From positions 62,001 through 126,000 of the forward strand of contig NZ_JAQOSQ010000011.1 in NCBI RefSeq assembly GCF_030068455.1: 64,000 nt of DNA. The letters run 5' to 3'. Numbering within the stretch: position 1 is the stretch's first letter; every line of letters starts with the position of its first letter. This document shows, in pieces, positions 48,900 through 59,150 of this stretch. Under the pieces are notes generated by a model. That model did no database searches. It saw only the letters and a list, made by a program, of their open reading frames with translations, and was not told where the DNA came from. Origin of the DNA: Roseofilum casamattae BLCC-M143. Lineage in GTDB: Bacteria > Cyanobacteriota > Cyanobacteriia > Cyanobacteriales > Desertifilaceae. A program made the translations under genes and the position numbers.

Positions 48900-48961
48900 A
48901 GAAACCGGGTTTTGATAACCTTAGATTCGGAGGCAATATCTCAGGCAAAAACCCGATTTCT
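48900..48961. repeat. AGAAACCGGGTTTT foldback, copy 3
   Basis: AGAAACCGGGTTTT (48900-48913) pairs with AAAACCCGATTTCT (48948-48961), 13 of 14 matching. It sits between the convergent Uma2 and ftsH genes and may end both transcripts. Confidence 0.75.
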
Positions 48962-48982
48962 CTTCGTGCGAGAGGTTATAAG

Positions 48983-50851
48983 TTATAGAGTTTGCGACTG
49001 ACCGAGAAGTTGGTGTAAGGTTTCACCTTCAATAACTTCGGTTTCCAGGATTTGTTTGGCGATCGCCTCCAATAGCTCGCGGTTATGGTTTAATAACTCT
49101 AGAGCGCGATCGTGGGCAGTTTCCACAATTCCTTTCACTTCTTCATCAATAGCTTTCGCGGTTTCATCGCTCACCATCCGGCGCGGGTTCATCGTACCAT
49201 TTCCGAGGAAATTATTCGACGATCCGCGATCGTAAGCTAAAGGCCCCAAAACCTTACTCATGCCATAAGCCGTCACCATTTGCTCGGCTAAATCTGTCGC
49301 CCGTTGCAAGTCATTTGACGCTCCTGTCGTTACTTTACCAAAGACAATTTCTTCTGCCGCTCGTCCGCCCAACAACGTGGCAATCTCGCCTCGGATTTCC
49401 TGTTCGTCTTTGAGGAACCGATCTTCTGTGGGTAACTGCAAAGTATAGCCCAAAGCTGCCATTCCGCGCGGCACAATGGAGATTTTCTCCACCTGAGAGC
49501 CTCCAACCATCAAAGCACCGACGATCGCGTGACCGACTTCATGATAGGCTACGATCTCTTTCTCCTTATCGGAAAGGACGCGGCTTTTCTTCTCGAGTCC
49601 AGCAACGACTCGCTCGATAGCCTCGGCGAGATCCCCTTGCGAAACGGAGGTACGTTGATTGCGCGCGGCAAGTAAAGCCGCTTCATTAATTAAGTTCGCT
49701 AAATCAGCACCGGCAAATCCCGGAGTGCGAGTGGCGATCGCCTTCAAGTCCACATCTGTACCTAATTTTACCTTACCGCCATAGATTTCCAGAATCTTCA
49801 GCCGTCCGGGCAAATCCGGGCGGTCTACGAGAACTTGGCGATCGAACCGTCCCGGTCGCAACAGTGCCGAATCCAGAGTTTCCGGGCGGTTGGTTGCCGC
49901 GAGCACAATCACCGTTGCATCTCCCGCCGCGAAGCCATCCATCTCTGTCAGCAATTGATTCAGAGTCTGTTCCCGTTCGTCATTCCCGCCGACAACGCCA
50001 GAACCGCTCGCACGAGATTTCCCAATGGCATCTAACTCATCGATAAAAACGATACACGGTGCTTTTTGTTTCGCTTGTTCAAATAAATCCCGAACTCGCG
50101 CCGCACCCGCACCAACAAATAGCTCGACAAATTCGGAACCAGAGATACTAAAAAACGAAACTCCTGCTTCCCCTGCCACTGCTTTTGCTAATAGAGTTTT
50201 CCCCGTCCCTGGAGGGCCGACTAAAAGCACCCCTTTCGGAATTCGCGCCCCAATAGCAGTATAGCGTTGCGGATTTTTCAAGAACTCGACAATTTCCGAA
50301 AGTTCGGTTTTCGCTTCCTCAACTCCAGCCACATCAGCGAAAGTCACTTTCGTCCCTTCATCTTCCACATAAACTTTCGCCTTACTTTTACTAATAGAAA
50401 GCGCGCCTTGGGGGCCGCCTCCCATTCCACCCATGCGACGGCCGATAAAGAATTGCCAAATGGCAATAAAGACCAAAGGAGGTAAAACTAAACTCGCAAT
50501 GGTTCCCAACCATCCTCGTTTCGCCGGAGGTGCAGCAGCAAACTCGACGCCGTTATTTTCTAGTTTCTGCGGCAGTTCTAAATCGAAAAGTGGCGTGGTG
50601 CGCAATACTTGACCCGGTTTGTTGTCTTCCTCTTTTAACTGGTAGCGAATTTCTTCTTGTCCGACATAGGCGCTGGTCACATTACCGTCTTGCACTTGGT
50701 CGATAAATAAACTGTAAGGAACTTGCGGAATAGAAGGCCCGAAGAATTGCGGGAACAGTAAGGTAATCAGGAGATAGACTCCACCAATAGCCAGCAAGAT
50801 ATTGCTGAGCAAGCGACCCCTGGGGGGTGATGAATTTTGTTTAACGCTCAT
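48983..50851 (-). CDS. ftsH: ATP-dependent zinc metalloprotease FtsH
   Basis: 622 residues. An N-terminal helix ([20 protein letters not shown]), a periplasm/lumen loop and a second helix ([20 protein letters not shown]) precede the AAA domain with Walker [13 protein letters not shown], Walker [12 protein letters not shown] and SRH region [19 protein letters not shown]. The zinc site is HEVGH in the C-terminal half. FtsH degrades membrane proteins, including photodamaged D1 in cyanobacteria, which carry several ftsH paralogues; which one this is cannot be settled by eye. Confidence 0.96.
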   Translation of the reverse strand: MSVKQNSSPPRGRLLSNILLAIGGVYLLITLLFPQFFGPSIPQVPYSLFIDQVQDGNVTSAYVGQEEIRYQLKEEDNKPGQVLRTTPLFDLELPQKLENNGVEFAAAPPAKRGWLGTIASLVLPPLVFIAIWQFFIGRRMGGMGGGPQGALSISKSKAKVYVEDEGTKVTFADVAGVEEAKTELSEIVEFLKNPQRYTAIGARIPKGVLLVGPPGTGKTLLAKAVAGEAGVSFFSISGSEFVELFVGAGAARVRDLFEQAKQKAPCIVFIDELDAIGKSRASGSGVVGGNDEREQTLNQLLTEMDGFAAGDATVIVLAATNRPETLDSALLRPGRFDRQVLVDRPDLPGRLKILEIYGGKVKLGTDVDLKAIATRTPGFAGADLANLINEAALLAARNQRTSVSQGDLAEAIERVVAGLEKKSRVLSDKEKEIVAYHEVGHAIVGALMVGGSQVEKISIVPRGMAALGYTLQLPTEDRFLKDEQEIRGEIATLLGGRAAEEIVFGKVTTGASNDLQRATDLAEQMVTAYGMSKVLGPLAYDRGSSNNFLGNGTMNPRRMVSDETAKAIDEEVKGIVETAHDRALELLNHNRELLEAIAKQILETEVIEGETLHQLLGQSQTL

Positions 50852-50953
50852 ATGCTATAGAAAAAGGACGATCTAAAAAGGTCGATTTAGCCATTAATCT
50901 CAGCATAGCGTTAAATTGCGATCGCCCAGGTTGGGAAATCCGCATCTTAACAA

Positions 50954-50974
50954 ATACTGCAGTCACCGCAGTAT
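50954..50974 (-). terminator. Candidate terminator after the DoxX-like gene
   Basis: On the minus strand ATACTGC, loop, GCAGTAT (50954-50974) is followed by TTTGTT, 77 bp past the DoxX-like stop. Short stem, so tentative. Confidence 0.45.
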
Positions 50975-51050
50975 CATTGATTGAACCAACTTAATATGGG
51001 AAGCCTGACGATATTCCACTACCAATAAGTAAGAACTCTATGCACTAGCG

Positions 51051-51458
51051 CTAGAGCGACCATTTTGTATCGAAATCTTTGAGGTAGTACAGGGTAAAAC
51101 AAGCTGCTAGCATGGGCCAAGCAGCGAAAAATAGCAGGTTAGGAACCTCAAGGGGAGTAAGATAGACCTTAAAACTAGAAAATGTCGAGACGGAATGCAT
51201 AAAGAGTACGAGAAGATAACTGATTTTCTTTTGGTATCCAGTCACGAATGCTAGGACGATCGCTAATTGAACCGTACCAATAGAATAAACTGCGATATTA
51301 CCTAACCCGCTAATCAAGTAAAATTTTTCAAATACAGCCGCACCATGTTCGGGGTTGAAAAATTTATCTAGCGTCCACATCAACATGACGATAAAAACAC
51401 TAATTCGTAATAGAAAAAGAGATAACGCTAAACGCTTGTTTAAAGCTACTGTTTCCAT
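51051..51458 (-). CDS. DoxX-like membrane protein
   Basis: 135 residues with four hydrophobic segments (about 11-30, 53-72, 78-98, 107-125), the DoxX/MauE-like layout. Basic and short loops predominate; no metal or redox motif is evident. It is 136 bp downstream of the arsenite methyltransferase gene in the same direction and is probably co-transcribed, suggesting a role in quinone redox or membrane steps linked to arsenic metabolism. That link is inferred from position alone. Confidence 0.7.
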   Translation of the reverse strand: METVALNKRLALSLFLLRISVFIVMLMWTLDKFFNPEHGAAVFEKFYLISGLGNIAVYSIGTVQLAIVLAFVTGYQKKISYLLVLFMHSVSTFSSFKVYLTPLEVPNLLFFAAWPMLAACFTLYYLKDFDTKWSL

Positions 51459-51594
51459 GATTTAATAATATTGCTATTTGCAATTGACTATAATTCTACA
51501 ATGAGAACCACGACCTGCCCTGCCCCCATAACAGTAATATTGGCTGGCAACTCATTGGATGGCCGCAGCAAGTCGTTGGTTTGGGAAAAATACT

Positions 51595-52782
51595 TTAACA
51601 ACAGCTATCTGTGGAACAAGATGCCGCACCATCTGCGAGCTGAGTCACGTTATAATGTTGCCCTTTACTTTCTTTCGGATGGCGGCGAGAATTAATGCGA
51701 CAATCGAAAGCAACAGCATCCTCTAAGGCAATCTCTTCGTAGGGCAAGATCGGAATAAATTGACCGGCGTAAGGTCCATCTCGATCGGTTAAGAGATGGA
51801 AGGTTTTATCGCAGACAACCATTCTCTCGCCACGATAATAAGTATGACCGTCGTCATCTTGGATGGACTTCCAAGGACCTTTATAAATAACGGCTTGATT
51901 GCACTCCAAACACGGGCCTTGCTTCCCTTTGTAAGCGCGCACTGTCATTGAGCGAAATTCAATACCGTCAATGGTCTGCCAAGGTTCTTGTTGGAAGCTG
52001 AGTATTTCAATGCCATAAAAACCAGCTTCGGCGAACATCTCCAAAAATTCTGACTCTAAAAACGCACCAGAAATACAACCACTCCACAATTCCGGATCGC
52101 TCATGATTTTGGCAGTGGGAACTTCATCACAAACGATATCTGAAATCACTGCTCTTCCGCCTTTTTTGAGGACGCGGAAAATTTCTTGAAAGAGTTGTTT
52201 TTTATCCCTTGGTTTCACCAAGTTCAGTACGCAATTTGAGATGACCAGATCGACGCTATTATCAGCAATCAACGGAGATTCTGCGCGCAGTCGCTCGGCT
52301 TCTGCTTCGCACTCAGAAAGTTGCTCTAATGAGGAAATCGGACGATCGCTCAGCCACTGTTGAAGAGAGGCAAGAGGAAGTTTCAAGTCTTGGATCTTGC
52401 CTTTGACAAATTCGGTATTATGAAATCCAATGTTATCCGCAATTTCTTCTTGATATTTCCGCGCGAGGTCGAGCATTACATCATTAAAGTCAACGCCGAT
52501 TACTTTACCTTCTGCACCAACTTTCTGAGCCACCATATAGCAGTTTTTTCCGGCACCTGAACCTAAATCTACGACCACATCGCCAACTTCAGCATAACGA
52601 GTTGGATCGCCGCAACCGTAATCCTTGGTTAAGATTTCGTCAGGAATGACATCAAGATAGCGAACGTCTTGATATTCAGTGGGGCAACAGAGACTGGGTT
52701 CGTGGGTTTTGGCCCCTGCTTGGTAACGGCTGAGGACTTCGCTCTCAATATTGTAAATGGGTGTAGTGCTCTGGTCTAGCAT
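51595..52782 (-). CDS. arsM: Arsenite S-adenosylmethyltransferase, ArsM-like with extended C-terminus
   Basis: 395 residues. The SAM motif VVVDLGSGAGKNCYMVAQKV at about 69-88 is preceded by KDYGCGDPTRYAEV, and the As(III)-binding Cys are at 57, 184 (ISNCVLNLVKP) and 236 (ELWSGCISGAF); an additional Cys32-Cys33 lies near the N-terminus. After residue 285 comes a module with CLEC (291-294), YYRGERMVVCDKTFHLL and a SCSTDSCC thiol tail. ArsM methylates As(III) to methylated or sugar-bound forms. The extension fits ArsM variants seen with arsenosugar synthesis, though no radical-SAM partner is here. Confidence 0.82.
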   Translation of the reverse strand: MLDQSTTPIYNIESEVLSRYQAGAKTHEPSLCCPTEYQDVRYLDVIPDEILTKDYGCGDPTRYAEVGDVVVDLGSGAGKNCYMVAQKVGAEGKVIGVDFNDVMLDLARKYQEEIADNIGFHNTEFVKGKIQDLKLPLASLQQWLSDRPISSLEQLSECEAEAERLRAESPLIADNSVDLVISNCVLNLVKPRDKKQLFQEIFRVLKKGGRAVISDIVCDEVPTAKIMSDPELWSGCISGAFLESEFLEMFAEAGFYGIEILSFQQEPWQTIDGIEFRSMTVRAYKGKQGPCLECNQAVIYKGPWKSIQDDDGHTYYRGERMVVCDKTFHLLTDRDGPYAGQFIPILPYEEIALEDAVAFDCRINSRRHPKESKGQHYNVTQLADGAASCSTDSCC

Positions 52783-52925
52783 AGGGTTACGCCTATTTTG
52801 GCAATTGCTAATGAGTTTGGAACGCGATTTTCATCTTAAGGGCGATCGCTGAAATTATGCTGAGAGTATGAATAAAATTCCAGTTTTCGCAAATTAGAAT
52901 AGCTGTAGTTTAATTTAGAATAACT

Positions 52926-53372
52926 ATGGTTGCACGATCGAGCATGTCACCAACTCACGTTGCTTTAGCCGTTCTCTACCGCGAAGATCGCTATTTAATG
53001 CAGCTTCGCGACGATATCCCCGGAATTTTGTATCCGGGATATTGGGGCTTGTTTGGCGGACATTTAGAGCCGGGGGAATCTCCAGATCGCGGCATGGAGC
53101 GCGAGCTATTGGAAGAGATTGGGTACTGTCCTCCTCGCTTAGAAAAGTTTGGTTGCGATACTGATGAAGGTATCATTCGCCATATCTACCACGGACGATT
53201 AACGGTTGGACTGGAGGAACTGGTGTTGCAAGAAGGTATGGATATGGGTTTATTGTCTCCAGAGCAAGTGCGGGACGGACGAGCCTTATCGCTAAAACTC
53301 GATAAAGTTCGTCCGTTGGGACTGCCTCACCAGCGTATTGTGCTCGGGATTATTAATGCCCATTTTGGATAA
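52926..53372 (+). CDS. Nudix hydrolase
   Basis: 148 residues; a second ATG at codon 7 (MSPTHVALAVLY) is an alternative start. The Nudix box GHLEPGESPDRGMERELLEE followed by IGY matches Gx5Ex7REUxEExGU exactly, with GLFGG just before it. Nudix enzymes cleave nucleoside diphosphates linked to another group; substrate unknown. It is divergent from arsM and convergent with the secreted protein gene that follows. Confidence 0.88.
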   Translation: MVARSSMSPTHVALAVLYREDRYLMQLRDDIPGILYPGYWGLFGGHLEPGESPDRGMERELLEEIGYCPPRLEKFGCDTDEGIIRHIYHGRLTVGLEELVLQEGMDMGLLSPEQVRDGRALSLKLDKVRPLGLPHQRIVLGIINAHFG

Positions 53373-53389
53373 CCAACCGGAGTTTTGAG

Positions 53390-54064
53390 TTAACGCTGAG
53401 TTGGAGTAAGTAAGCGGACTTGACGAGCATCGACGAGGATAACGGAAAACCCTCGATCGCGCAGAGACATTAAGGTTGCAGTCGCTTCTTGTGGGTTGCT
53501 CGTTTGCGATGCCAGCAAGTAGGGGTTACCCTCAAAGCTGGCCCAACCAACTGGCGTGCCAATTAAACTTTGGACTCGGGTAGCAATCTCCGGGTTATTC
53601 TGATAGTTGACTAAAATGGCGAATCCCGTTCCAATGGAATCTTTACTTTCTCTAACTGGTGCTGTAGGGACTTGCACGACAGAGGTAGAAACCGGAGGGT
53701 TGACAATGAAGGCTGTGAGTCCCGTGCTTTCCAAGATGTATTGACTCCAGCTCTGTGCCGTTTGCCGGTTGCGAAAGTTGCGGATATGAGTGACGATTTC
53801 ACCCCGATACTGACACACTTGAGCTGTTCTATTGTCCGGAAGAATTCGGAACAAAAATTGTTGGCTGTTGAGGTTGGGAGTCTGTACCATTAAGGTAAAT
53901 TCTCCTGAGTTAGGCGGCGAACAGCGGTTCCCTTGGCTCCAACCGGGAGTTGGGGAAATGAGTAGGGGGATGAGGGGGGCGATCGCCCCGGCAAAAAATA
54001 CACTTTTGTAACGGTATAACTGACTCGGTACCCGAGTTGCGATCGCCTTAACAAACTTCATCAT
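53390..54064 (-). CDS. Secreted conserved hypothetical protein, 224 aa
   Basis: Not recognised. An N-terminal signal-like segment (YKSVFFAGAIAPLIPLLISP) ends near WSQG at residues 42-45. The mature part starts NRCSPPNSGEFTLMVQTP; its C-terminal 80 residues (GTGFAILVNYQNNPEIATRV, then GFSVILVDARQVRLL) have an alternating pattern reminiscent of SPOR-like folds, but this is weak. It is transcribed after ycf54 with 38 bp between, so it may be the last gene of the pdxJ-ycf54 group. Confidence 0.55.
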   Translation of the reverse strand: MMKFVKAIATRVPSQLYRYKSVFFAGAIAPLIPLLISPTPGWSQGNRCSPPNSGEFTLMVQTPNLNSQQFLFRILPDNRTAQVCQYRGEIVTHIRNFRNRQTAQSWSQYILESTGLTAFIVNPPVSTSVVQVPTAPVRESKDSIGTGFAILVNYQNNPEIATRVQSLIGTPVGWASFEGNPYLLASQTSNPQEATATLMSLRDRGFSVILVDARQVRLLTPTQR

Positions 54065-54102
54065 CGCTCGATCTCCCCATCTCTCCTTTCCACAGCATTC
54101 GG

Positions 54103-54432
54103 TTAAGTAGAAGCCACCAGAGAAGCAAAGGGGTCGGCAATGCTTTCGGAAGGGGCCTCAAATTTACCCGTTAGGACGTATTCTAGGCGCAATTTGAGCC
54201 AGGTGATAAATTGCGGATCGGTAGAAATAATCGCAGCAGCGGGTTGCGGGCATTCTTTTTTGTGCGCGGCCAGCTCTGCAGCGTCTAAAAAGGCAGGTTG
54301 CTCGATTAACCAAAAATCGATTTCTTTTTCTCGTTCTCGATAGTTACGAGTTCTTTCGCGCAAGACTTCTTCAAGGGGTTCTTCTTCGATGAGGAATTTT
54401 TTGCTGGCCAGAACGTAGTGGTAAGTGGTCAT
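54103..54432 (-). CDS. ycf54: Ycf54 protein, Mg-protoporphyrin monomethylester cyclase factor
   Basis: 109 residues. TTYHYVLASKKFLIEEEPLE and KEIDFWLIEQPAFLDAAELA are diagnostic, followed by WLKLRLEYVLTGKFEAPSES. Ycf54 associates with the aerobic cyclase (AcsF/ChlA) that forms ring E of chlorophyll, and its loss blocks cyclase accumulation. It acts right after ChlM, whose gene is 9 kb away in this window. It lies 104 bp downstream of pdxJ in the same direction. Confidence 0.92.
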   Translation of the reverse strand: MTTYHYVLASKKFLIEEEPLEEVLRERTRNYREREKEIDFWLIEQPAFLDAAELAAHKKECPQPAAAIISTDPQFITWLKLRLEYVLTGKFEAPSESIADPFASLVAST

Positions 54433-54536
54433 CAGATATTAACTCAGACTATTAATTCAGGGAACAAGAGATGGCTGTGCCATTTAAGATTGTATCAGTC
54501 ATAGCAAGGAATGAGCGGTTTGGAATACTGAAAAGG

Positions 54537-55262
54537 TTAGGGAATAGTTCCAGCAATTGCATGTTTCATCTCTCGTACGGCTCTCTCCATACCGACGAGA
54601 GCGGCGCGAGAGATAATGGTATGGCCGATATTTAACTCTTCCATGCCAGCGATCGCGGCAACGGGATAGACGTTCCAATAGGTTAACCCATGACCGGCAT
54701 TGACGCGCAATCCCAGATCGCGGGCTTGTTCGCAACCTCGAGCGAGGAGCGCGAGTTGCTTAGCTTGTTCGGTTTCGCCTTCGGCTTCTGCGTAGGTTCC
54801 GGTATGCAGTTCGATAAATTTTGCGCCAGCTTTCGCCGAAGCCTTAATCTGTTCCGGATTCGGATCGATAAATAAACTAACGGGAATACCGGCATTTTGC
54901 AAGGTTTGTACGGTATCGGCCAGGCGATCGCCTCCGGCAATAATATCGAGTCCGCCTTCGGTGGTCACCTCTTCCCGGCGTTCCGGAACCAGAGTAATGT
55001 AGTCCGGTTTAATGTCCAGGGCGATCTGCACCATTTCCTCTGTCGCTGCCATTTCCAGATTCAAATGAGTCCGAACGCTCTGACGCAAAATACGCACGTC
55101 TCTATCTTGAATATGGCGGCGATCCTCGCGCAAATGCACGGTGATACCATCAGCACCGGCCAGTTCGGCCAGAACGGCTGCCGCCACCGGATCGGGTTCT
55201 ACCGTTCGACGCGCTTGTCGGATGGTGGCGATGTGGTCGATGTTAACCCCTAGAGTTGGCAA
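54537..55262 (-). CDS. pdxJ: Pyridoxine 5'-phosphate synthase
   Basis: 241 residues, the usual size. [20 protein letters not shown] is the diagnostic start and [20 protein letters not shown] the phosphate/substrate strand; later [15 protein letters not shown] and [14 protein letters not shown]. It condenses 1-deoxyxylulose 5-phosphate with 3-amino-2-oxopropyl phosphate to make vitamin B6 phosphate. It is followed by ycf54 and preceded by the CBS gene (109 bp, with a GC hairpin). Confidence 0.95.
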   Translation of the reverse strand: MPTLGVNIDHIATIRQARRTVEPDPVAAAVLAELAGADGITVHLREDRRHIQDRDVRILRQSVRTHLNLEMAATEEMVQIALDIKPDYITLVPERREEVTTEGGLDIIAGGDRLADTVQTLQNAGIPVSLFIDPNPEQIKASAKAGAKFIELHTGTYAEAEGETEQAKQLALLARGCEQARDLGLRVNAGHGLTYWNVYPVAAIAGMEELNIGHTIISRAALVGMERAVREMKHAIAGTIP

Positions 55263-55371
55263 AATTGGGTTCTCCTTAATTCCGTTGGCGATCGCTATTT
55301 TATAACGATCCAGTTTTCTGCTGCGCTCCGGCGAGCCAGCCAGAGCGCAGCGCTATTCACCTTCGGGAACA

Positions 55372-55986
55372 TTAGCTATCGTACATCCGTGCTTCTAGAG
55401 CAGAGGGATTTTCTTCGCAATACTCCTCAAAAGAAGTTTTGTCCACTTTTCGCACTTGCTGGTGAGCCGCCTCAGCTTCTAATTCTTCGACAATATCCCA
55501 AGCGACTGCACATTCGCGAGATGTTGCTCCTTTCTCCTGACAAATCTCTCGTGCATCGGCAATACTTTTCTCGATTTCTTGTTGCAGACTGATAGCTTTT
55601 GGATTTTCAATCGAGTCTCCCCGATGCAGAATATCGCTAATCGAAATAATCCCTAAAACATCACCCCGAATGACCGGAGCGCGATGTAACTTAGTATTGG
55701 CAAACAGACGAGCGACATACTCTACACCCAAGTCCGGATCGATCGCAATACAGGGTTTGGACATAATTTCATAAACGCGCACCTTTGTTGGGTCGGTGCC
55801 ATAGGCAATCACTTTGTAGACGATATCCGTCTCGGTGAGAATGCCATAGCTATCTTGCTCCGTGCGCCGTCTGACAATTAGAGAGCGAATTTTTTTCTCT
55901 CGCATCACTTTGACAGCATCTGCTACAGTGGCCGATCCGGCGATCGTTGCGACCTCTTCCGTCATGATGTCTGAGGCTTTTAACAT
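55372..55986 (-). CDS. CBS-domain pair protein
   Basis: 204 residues. Two CBS motifs: KASDIMTEEVATIAGSATVA to GILTETDIVYKVIA (about 3-58) and VYEIMSKPCIAIDPDLGVEY to GIISISDILHRG (about 73-123). The C-terminal 70 residues are helical and acidic, without a known domain. CBS pairs bind adenine nucleotides and regulate attached or partner proteins; the partner is not evident. A 9-bp GC hairpin (55320-55351) follows the stop. Confidence 0.85.
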   Translation of the reverse strand: MLKASDIMTEEVATIAGSATVADAVKVMREKKIRSLIVRRRTEQDSYGILTETDIVYKVIAYGTDPTKVRVYEIMSKPCIAIDPDLGVEYVARLFANTKLHRAPVIRGDVLGIISISDILHRGDSIENPKAISLQQEIEKSIADAREICQEKGATSRECAVAWDIVEELEAEAAHQQVRKVDKTSFEEYCEENPSALEARMYDS

Positions 55987-56134
55987 ATGTTTTCGATGGA
56001 TTTAATGAGGAACTGGATTGATGCTGAAGGAAACCAAGTGACTAGTTACCCTAGATAACTTTACCATTACTCTGTTACCACCTAAAACAAATATAACCGG
56101 TTCGGCGATCGCCTCTGGAGAATAATAAAGAGCA

Positions 56135-56479
56135 TTAATCAATACCCAGTTCTTCCGTCAAACTATTCAACATTTCCGGACTCAGGTTGCGATGGTCATT
56201 CATTGCTTCATCAACCACATCCAAAGCTTTCAAATACGCCTCTCTTGCTTCGTTAAAGGGAATCGTTGTAATGCCGACGCCAGGACGACCTCCCTGATGG
56301 TATTCATCGATTTCTTTCTTGAGTCGTTCGATCAGGTCGAGAACCTCTATCCGATACATTTGTTTCGCATGGTTGAGCTGGAAGATCGCTCGGGACAGGG
56401 TATCAGTAACGGGTCTATGCTTAGAGTCAGTGGGTTTCACCATCGCAACAGCTTGATATTTAGAGAGCACCTTATTCAT
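56135..56479 (-). CDS. Conserved hypothetical protein, 114 aa
   Basis: Not recognised. Start chosen at 56479; an internal Met at codon 13 (MVKPTDSKHRPVTDTLS) is an alternative. The protein is a short, soluble, largely helical chain (AIFQLNHAKQMYRIEVLDLI, RLKKEIDEYHQGG). No motif or membrane helix. It lies alone between the CBS and murA genes, with 242 bp of non-coding sequence upstream. Confidence 0.5.
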   Translation of the reverse strand: MNKVLSKYQAVAMVKPTDSKHRPVTDTLSRAIFQLNHAKQMYRIEVLDLIERLKKEIDEYHQGGRPGVGITTIPFNEAREAYLKALDVVDEAMNDHRNLSPEMLNSLTEELGID

Positions 56480-56721
56480 ATTGTATTGTGCTTTAGAATA
56501 TATAGTGTTTCTCTGTTTATAGATCGCTACAGTGCGTTCGGGCCGATAAACGAACCCAAACGCACTGATGTTGACACAAGTAAATATATTGAGAGATACC
56601 GATCTACTCGAGTCCTAAGTGATGCACCCTTTAGGACGTTATTATAGGGTTTGCTGTATGTCGATCGATAGAGTTATTAAGATAACACTTGCAGGCAAAG
56701 GGGTTTCCTTATCCGAACGCG

Positions 56722-58056
56722 CTATGCAGTCGCAACGTCTCGGGTGAGTTTAGCACCCAGCTTCTGCAACTTCACTTCTAATTGTTCGTAGCCGCGATCG
56801 AGGTGTCGCAAGTCTTGGACGATGGTTGTTCCTTGGGCTGCTAGTCCGGCTAAAACTAAGGCGGCTGAGGCTCTCAGATCCGTAGCCAGTACGGGCGCTC
56901 CGGAAATTAGCGGAACTCCTTTGACGATCGCAATATTGCCTTTGACGCGGATATTGGCTCCCATCCGTTTCAGTTCCTCCGCATGGCGCAAGCGATTTTC
57001 AAAGACGGTTTCCGTCACCATACTGTCGCCATCGGCAAGAGTCAGCAAGGCCATAAACTGGGCTTGCATATCCGTGGGAAATCCGGGATGCGGCAGGGTT
57101 TCGATGTCTGCGGGTAAGATCCGTTCGGCAGGGATAATACGCAGTTGGCGATCGCCTTCCAGAATAACTTTGGCTCCAGTTTCCTCCAGTTTCGCGATCG
57201 CTGGAGTTAAGTGACTGGGAATGACCGAATCCAGGAGCAATTCGGATTGGGTAATGGCAGCAGCCACCATAAAGGTTCCCGCTTCAATGCGATCGGGAAT
57301 AATTTCGTAATCGGTGGCATGGAGCTTGTTGACCCCTTCGATCCAAATGGTTGTGGTTCCAGCTCCTTTAATCCGAGCGCCCATGGAACGACAGAAGTTA
57401 GCTAAATCGACCACCTCGGGTTCTCGGGCTGCATTTTCAATGCAGGTTTCGCCTTCAGCAAGGGTTGCAGCCATCATTAGAGTTTCGGTAGCGCCTACGC
57501 TGGGATAATCCAGGTAAATTTTGGCGCCTTTGAGTTTCCCATTCGGAGCATAAGCATTTACCACACCATGCTCGATATGAACGCGGGCCCCCATGGCTTG
57601 CAGTCCGCGAACGTGCAACTCCACGGGACGAGCGCCAATAGCACAACCACCGGGTAACGGAATTTGGGCGGTACCCAACCGAGCGAGGAGAGGGCCGAGA
57701 ACGAAGAAACTGGCTCGCAGTCGCCGGACGACCTCATAAGGAGCTTGACCTTGGCTGATATCCGTTGCGTCGAAATCGAGGGTCTGTCCGTGACGTTGCA
57801 ACTTAATTCCCAAGGATTGGAGGATTTCTCCCATGCGAGTGATGTCCACTAAGTTGGGAACATTACGCAGGCAGCAGGTTTCAGAGCAGAGCACGACTCC
57901 GGCCATAATGGCTAGAGCCGCATTTTTTGCTCCGCTGATGGGAACGGTTCCACTTAATTTCGCCCGGCCTTCGATGCGCAAAATGGACTGGCCTTCAGTT
58001 GCTTCAGTTGCCAGAGGCTTCATTTCTGTTGTGGTATTAATTGCCTTATCCTCCAA
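56722..58056 (-). CDS. murA: UDP-N-acetylglucosamine 1-carboxyvinyltransferase
   Basis: 444 residues, with an N-terminal extension of about 23 residues before [20 protein letters not shown]. Catalytic Cys138 lies in [16 protein letters not shown], and the [10 protein letters not shown] motif is present. MurA transfers enolpyruvate from PEP to UDP-GlcNAc, the first committed step of peptidoglycan synthesis, and is the fosfomycin target; the Cys predicts sensitivity. The gene is in a single-gene unit, with the DedA gene 119 bp upstream on the same strand. Confidence 0.95.
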   Translation of the reverse strand: MEDKAINTTTEMKPLATEATEGQSILRIEGRAKLSGTVPISGAKNAALAIMAGVVLCSETCCLRNVPNLVDITRMGEILQSLGIKLQRHGQTLDFDATDISQGQAPYEVVRRLRASFFVLGPLLARLGTAQIPLPGGCAIGARPVELHVRGLQAMGARVHIEHGVVNAYAPNGKLKGAKIYLDYPSVGATETLMMAATLAEGETCIENAAREPEVVDLANFCRSMGARIKGAGTTTIWIEGVNKLHATDYEIIPDRIEAGTFMVAAAITQSELLLDSVIPSHLTPAIAKLEETGAKVILEGDRQLRIIPAERILPADIETLPHPGFPTDMQAQFMALLTLADGDSMVTETVFENRLRHAEELKRMGANIRVKGNIAIVKGVPLISGAPVLATDLRASAALVLAGLAAQGTTIVQDLRHLDRGYEQLEVKLQKLGAKLTRDVATA

Positions 58057-58175
58057 GAATGTCGTGAATGTTGTACTTTTGCAAAGTTGGTTTTGATTGT
58101 ACCGGAAACTTTTCGAGTGCGCTAATGAGTTGCGAACAATATCGCCGGTCTCAATTTTCGTAAGATTAGATTGGC

Positions 58176-58796
58176 TTATTTACCAGTCCTCGATCGCGAC
58201 TCTAGCCACAAAGGAACGGCAATCCATAAGATGAGAAGGAGTAATAGGGCGATCGCAAACTGTCCCACCCAAGCAATCAGTTGCTCTAAGGAAACAATGC
58301 GGCCGAGGAAGAAGGAGAGGCTGACCATGGTCGTTCCCCAGAGTGTCGCTCCAGCTATATTGCACAAGAGAAATTTTAAATAGGGCATTTCGACGATGCC
58401 GGCAATTGGACCGGCAAAAATACGCAGCAAAGCAATAAAGCGGCCGAAAAAGACGGCACGAGCGGCATTTTGCTGAAATTGTTCTTTCGCATTCTCTAAT
58501 TGTTCTTCTTGGAGGCGAAACCATTGGCTCGCTCGCAGCAAGAGCGGCCATCCTCCAGCTCTGCCGAGCCAGTAGCCGCAACTATCGCCGATCGTCGCTC
58601 CGGCGATCGCGCTACCGAGAACTTTCCAGTAAATCATTTTACCGCTACCTGCTAAAAATCCACCAACTAAGGTGATGGTTTCTCCAGGGAGAGGCAATCC
58701 CGTGTTTTCTAGCATAATTCCACAGAAAATCGTCCAATATCCGTATTGGCTGGCAAGGGATTCGATGGTTTCAACAGAGAATAATTCTAAGGACAT
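58176..58796 (-). CDS. DedA-family membrane protein
   Basis: 206 residues from the ATG at 58796 ([20 protein letters not shown]). Family motifs: [20 protein letters not shown] near residue 28 and [20 protein letters not shown] near 105, with membrane segments including [16 protein letters not shown] and the C-terminal [19 protein letters not shown]. DedA proteins are implicated in lipid-carrier recycling and membrane homeostasis; undecaprenyl phosphate transport would fit proximity to murA, but that is inference. Confidence 0.88.
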   Translation of the reverse strand: MSLELFSVETIESLASQYGYWTIFCGIMLENTGLPLPGETITLVGGFLAGSGKMIYWKVLGSAIAGATIGDSCGYWLGRAGGWPLLLRASQWFRLQEEQLENAKEQFQQNAARAVFFGRFIALLRIFAGPIAGIVEMPYLKFLLCNIAGATLWGTTMVSLSFFLGRIVSLEQLIAWVGQFAIALLLLLILWIAVPLWLESRSRTGK

Positions 58797-59150
58797 GCAA
58801 GCAGAGATCGGTGAAATTAAGGACAAGGATGAGGTAAGAGTTGCGGATCTTCCGATGAGATTGCAAGGAGTTCGGGGAAGATTGAGAACGCAGTCAGGAA
58901 AAGTACGGATTGCCAGTGAAGATCTAGTGAAGATCTAGCAAATTGTGCTTTTTAGAACCAATTGACGATGAATTCCTTGGTTATATTAAGAGCATCGTTC
59001 AGATCGAACCGACAGAGTACGATTGCCTAAGTTAGAGTATTATGACTTAGGAAAACTCTTACCCAGGTAAGAAACTTCTCTATCGACGGCACGAGCTGTG
59101 ATGGATTGATAATGTTAACCTCCAATGGATTTACCAAAAGGATAGCCATA
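58797..59150. other. 354-bp spacer upstream of the STAS gene
   Basis: No gene seen. It has a tandem TGAAGATCTAG duplication near 58918-58939 and a CCTAAGT/ACTTAGG hairpin (59026-59051). It presumably carries divergent promoters for the DedA and STAS genes. Confidence 0.5.

Noticed and set aside
55320-55351. 9-bp GC hairpin (GCTGCGCTC/GAGCGCAGC) after the CBS gene as an intrinsic terminator
   Set aside because: No T-run on the minus strand follows it; kept only as a hairpin mention in the CBS entry.
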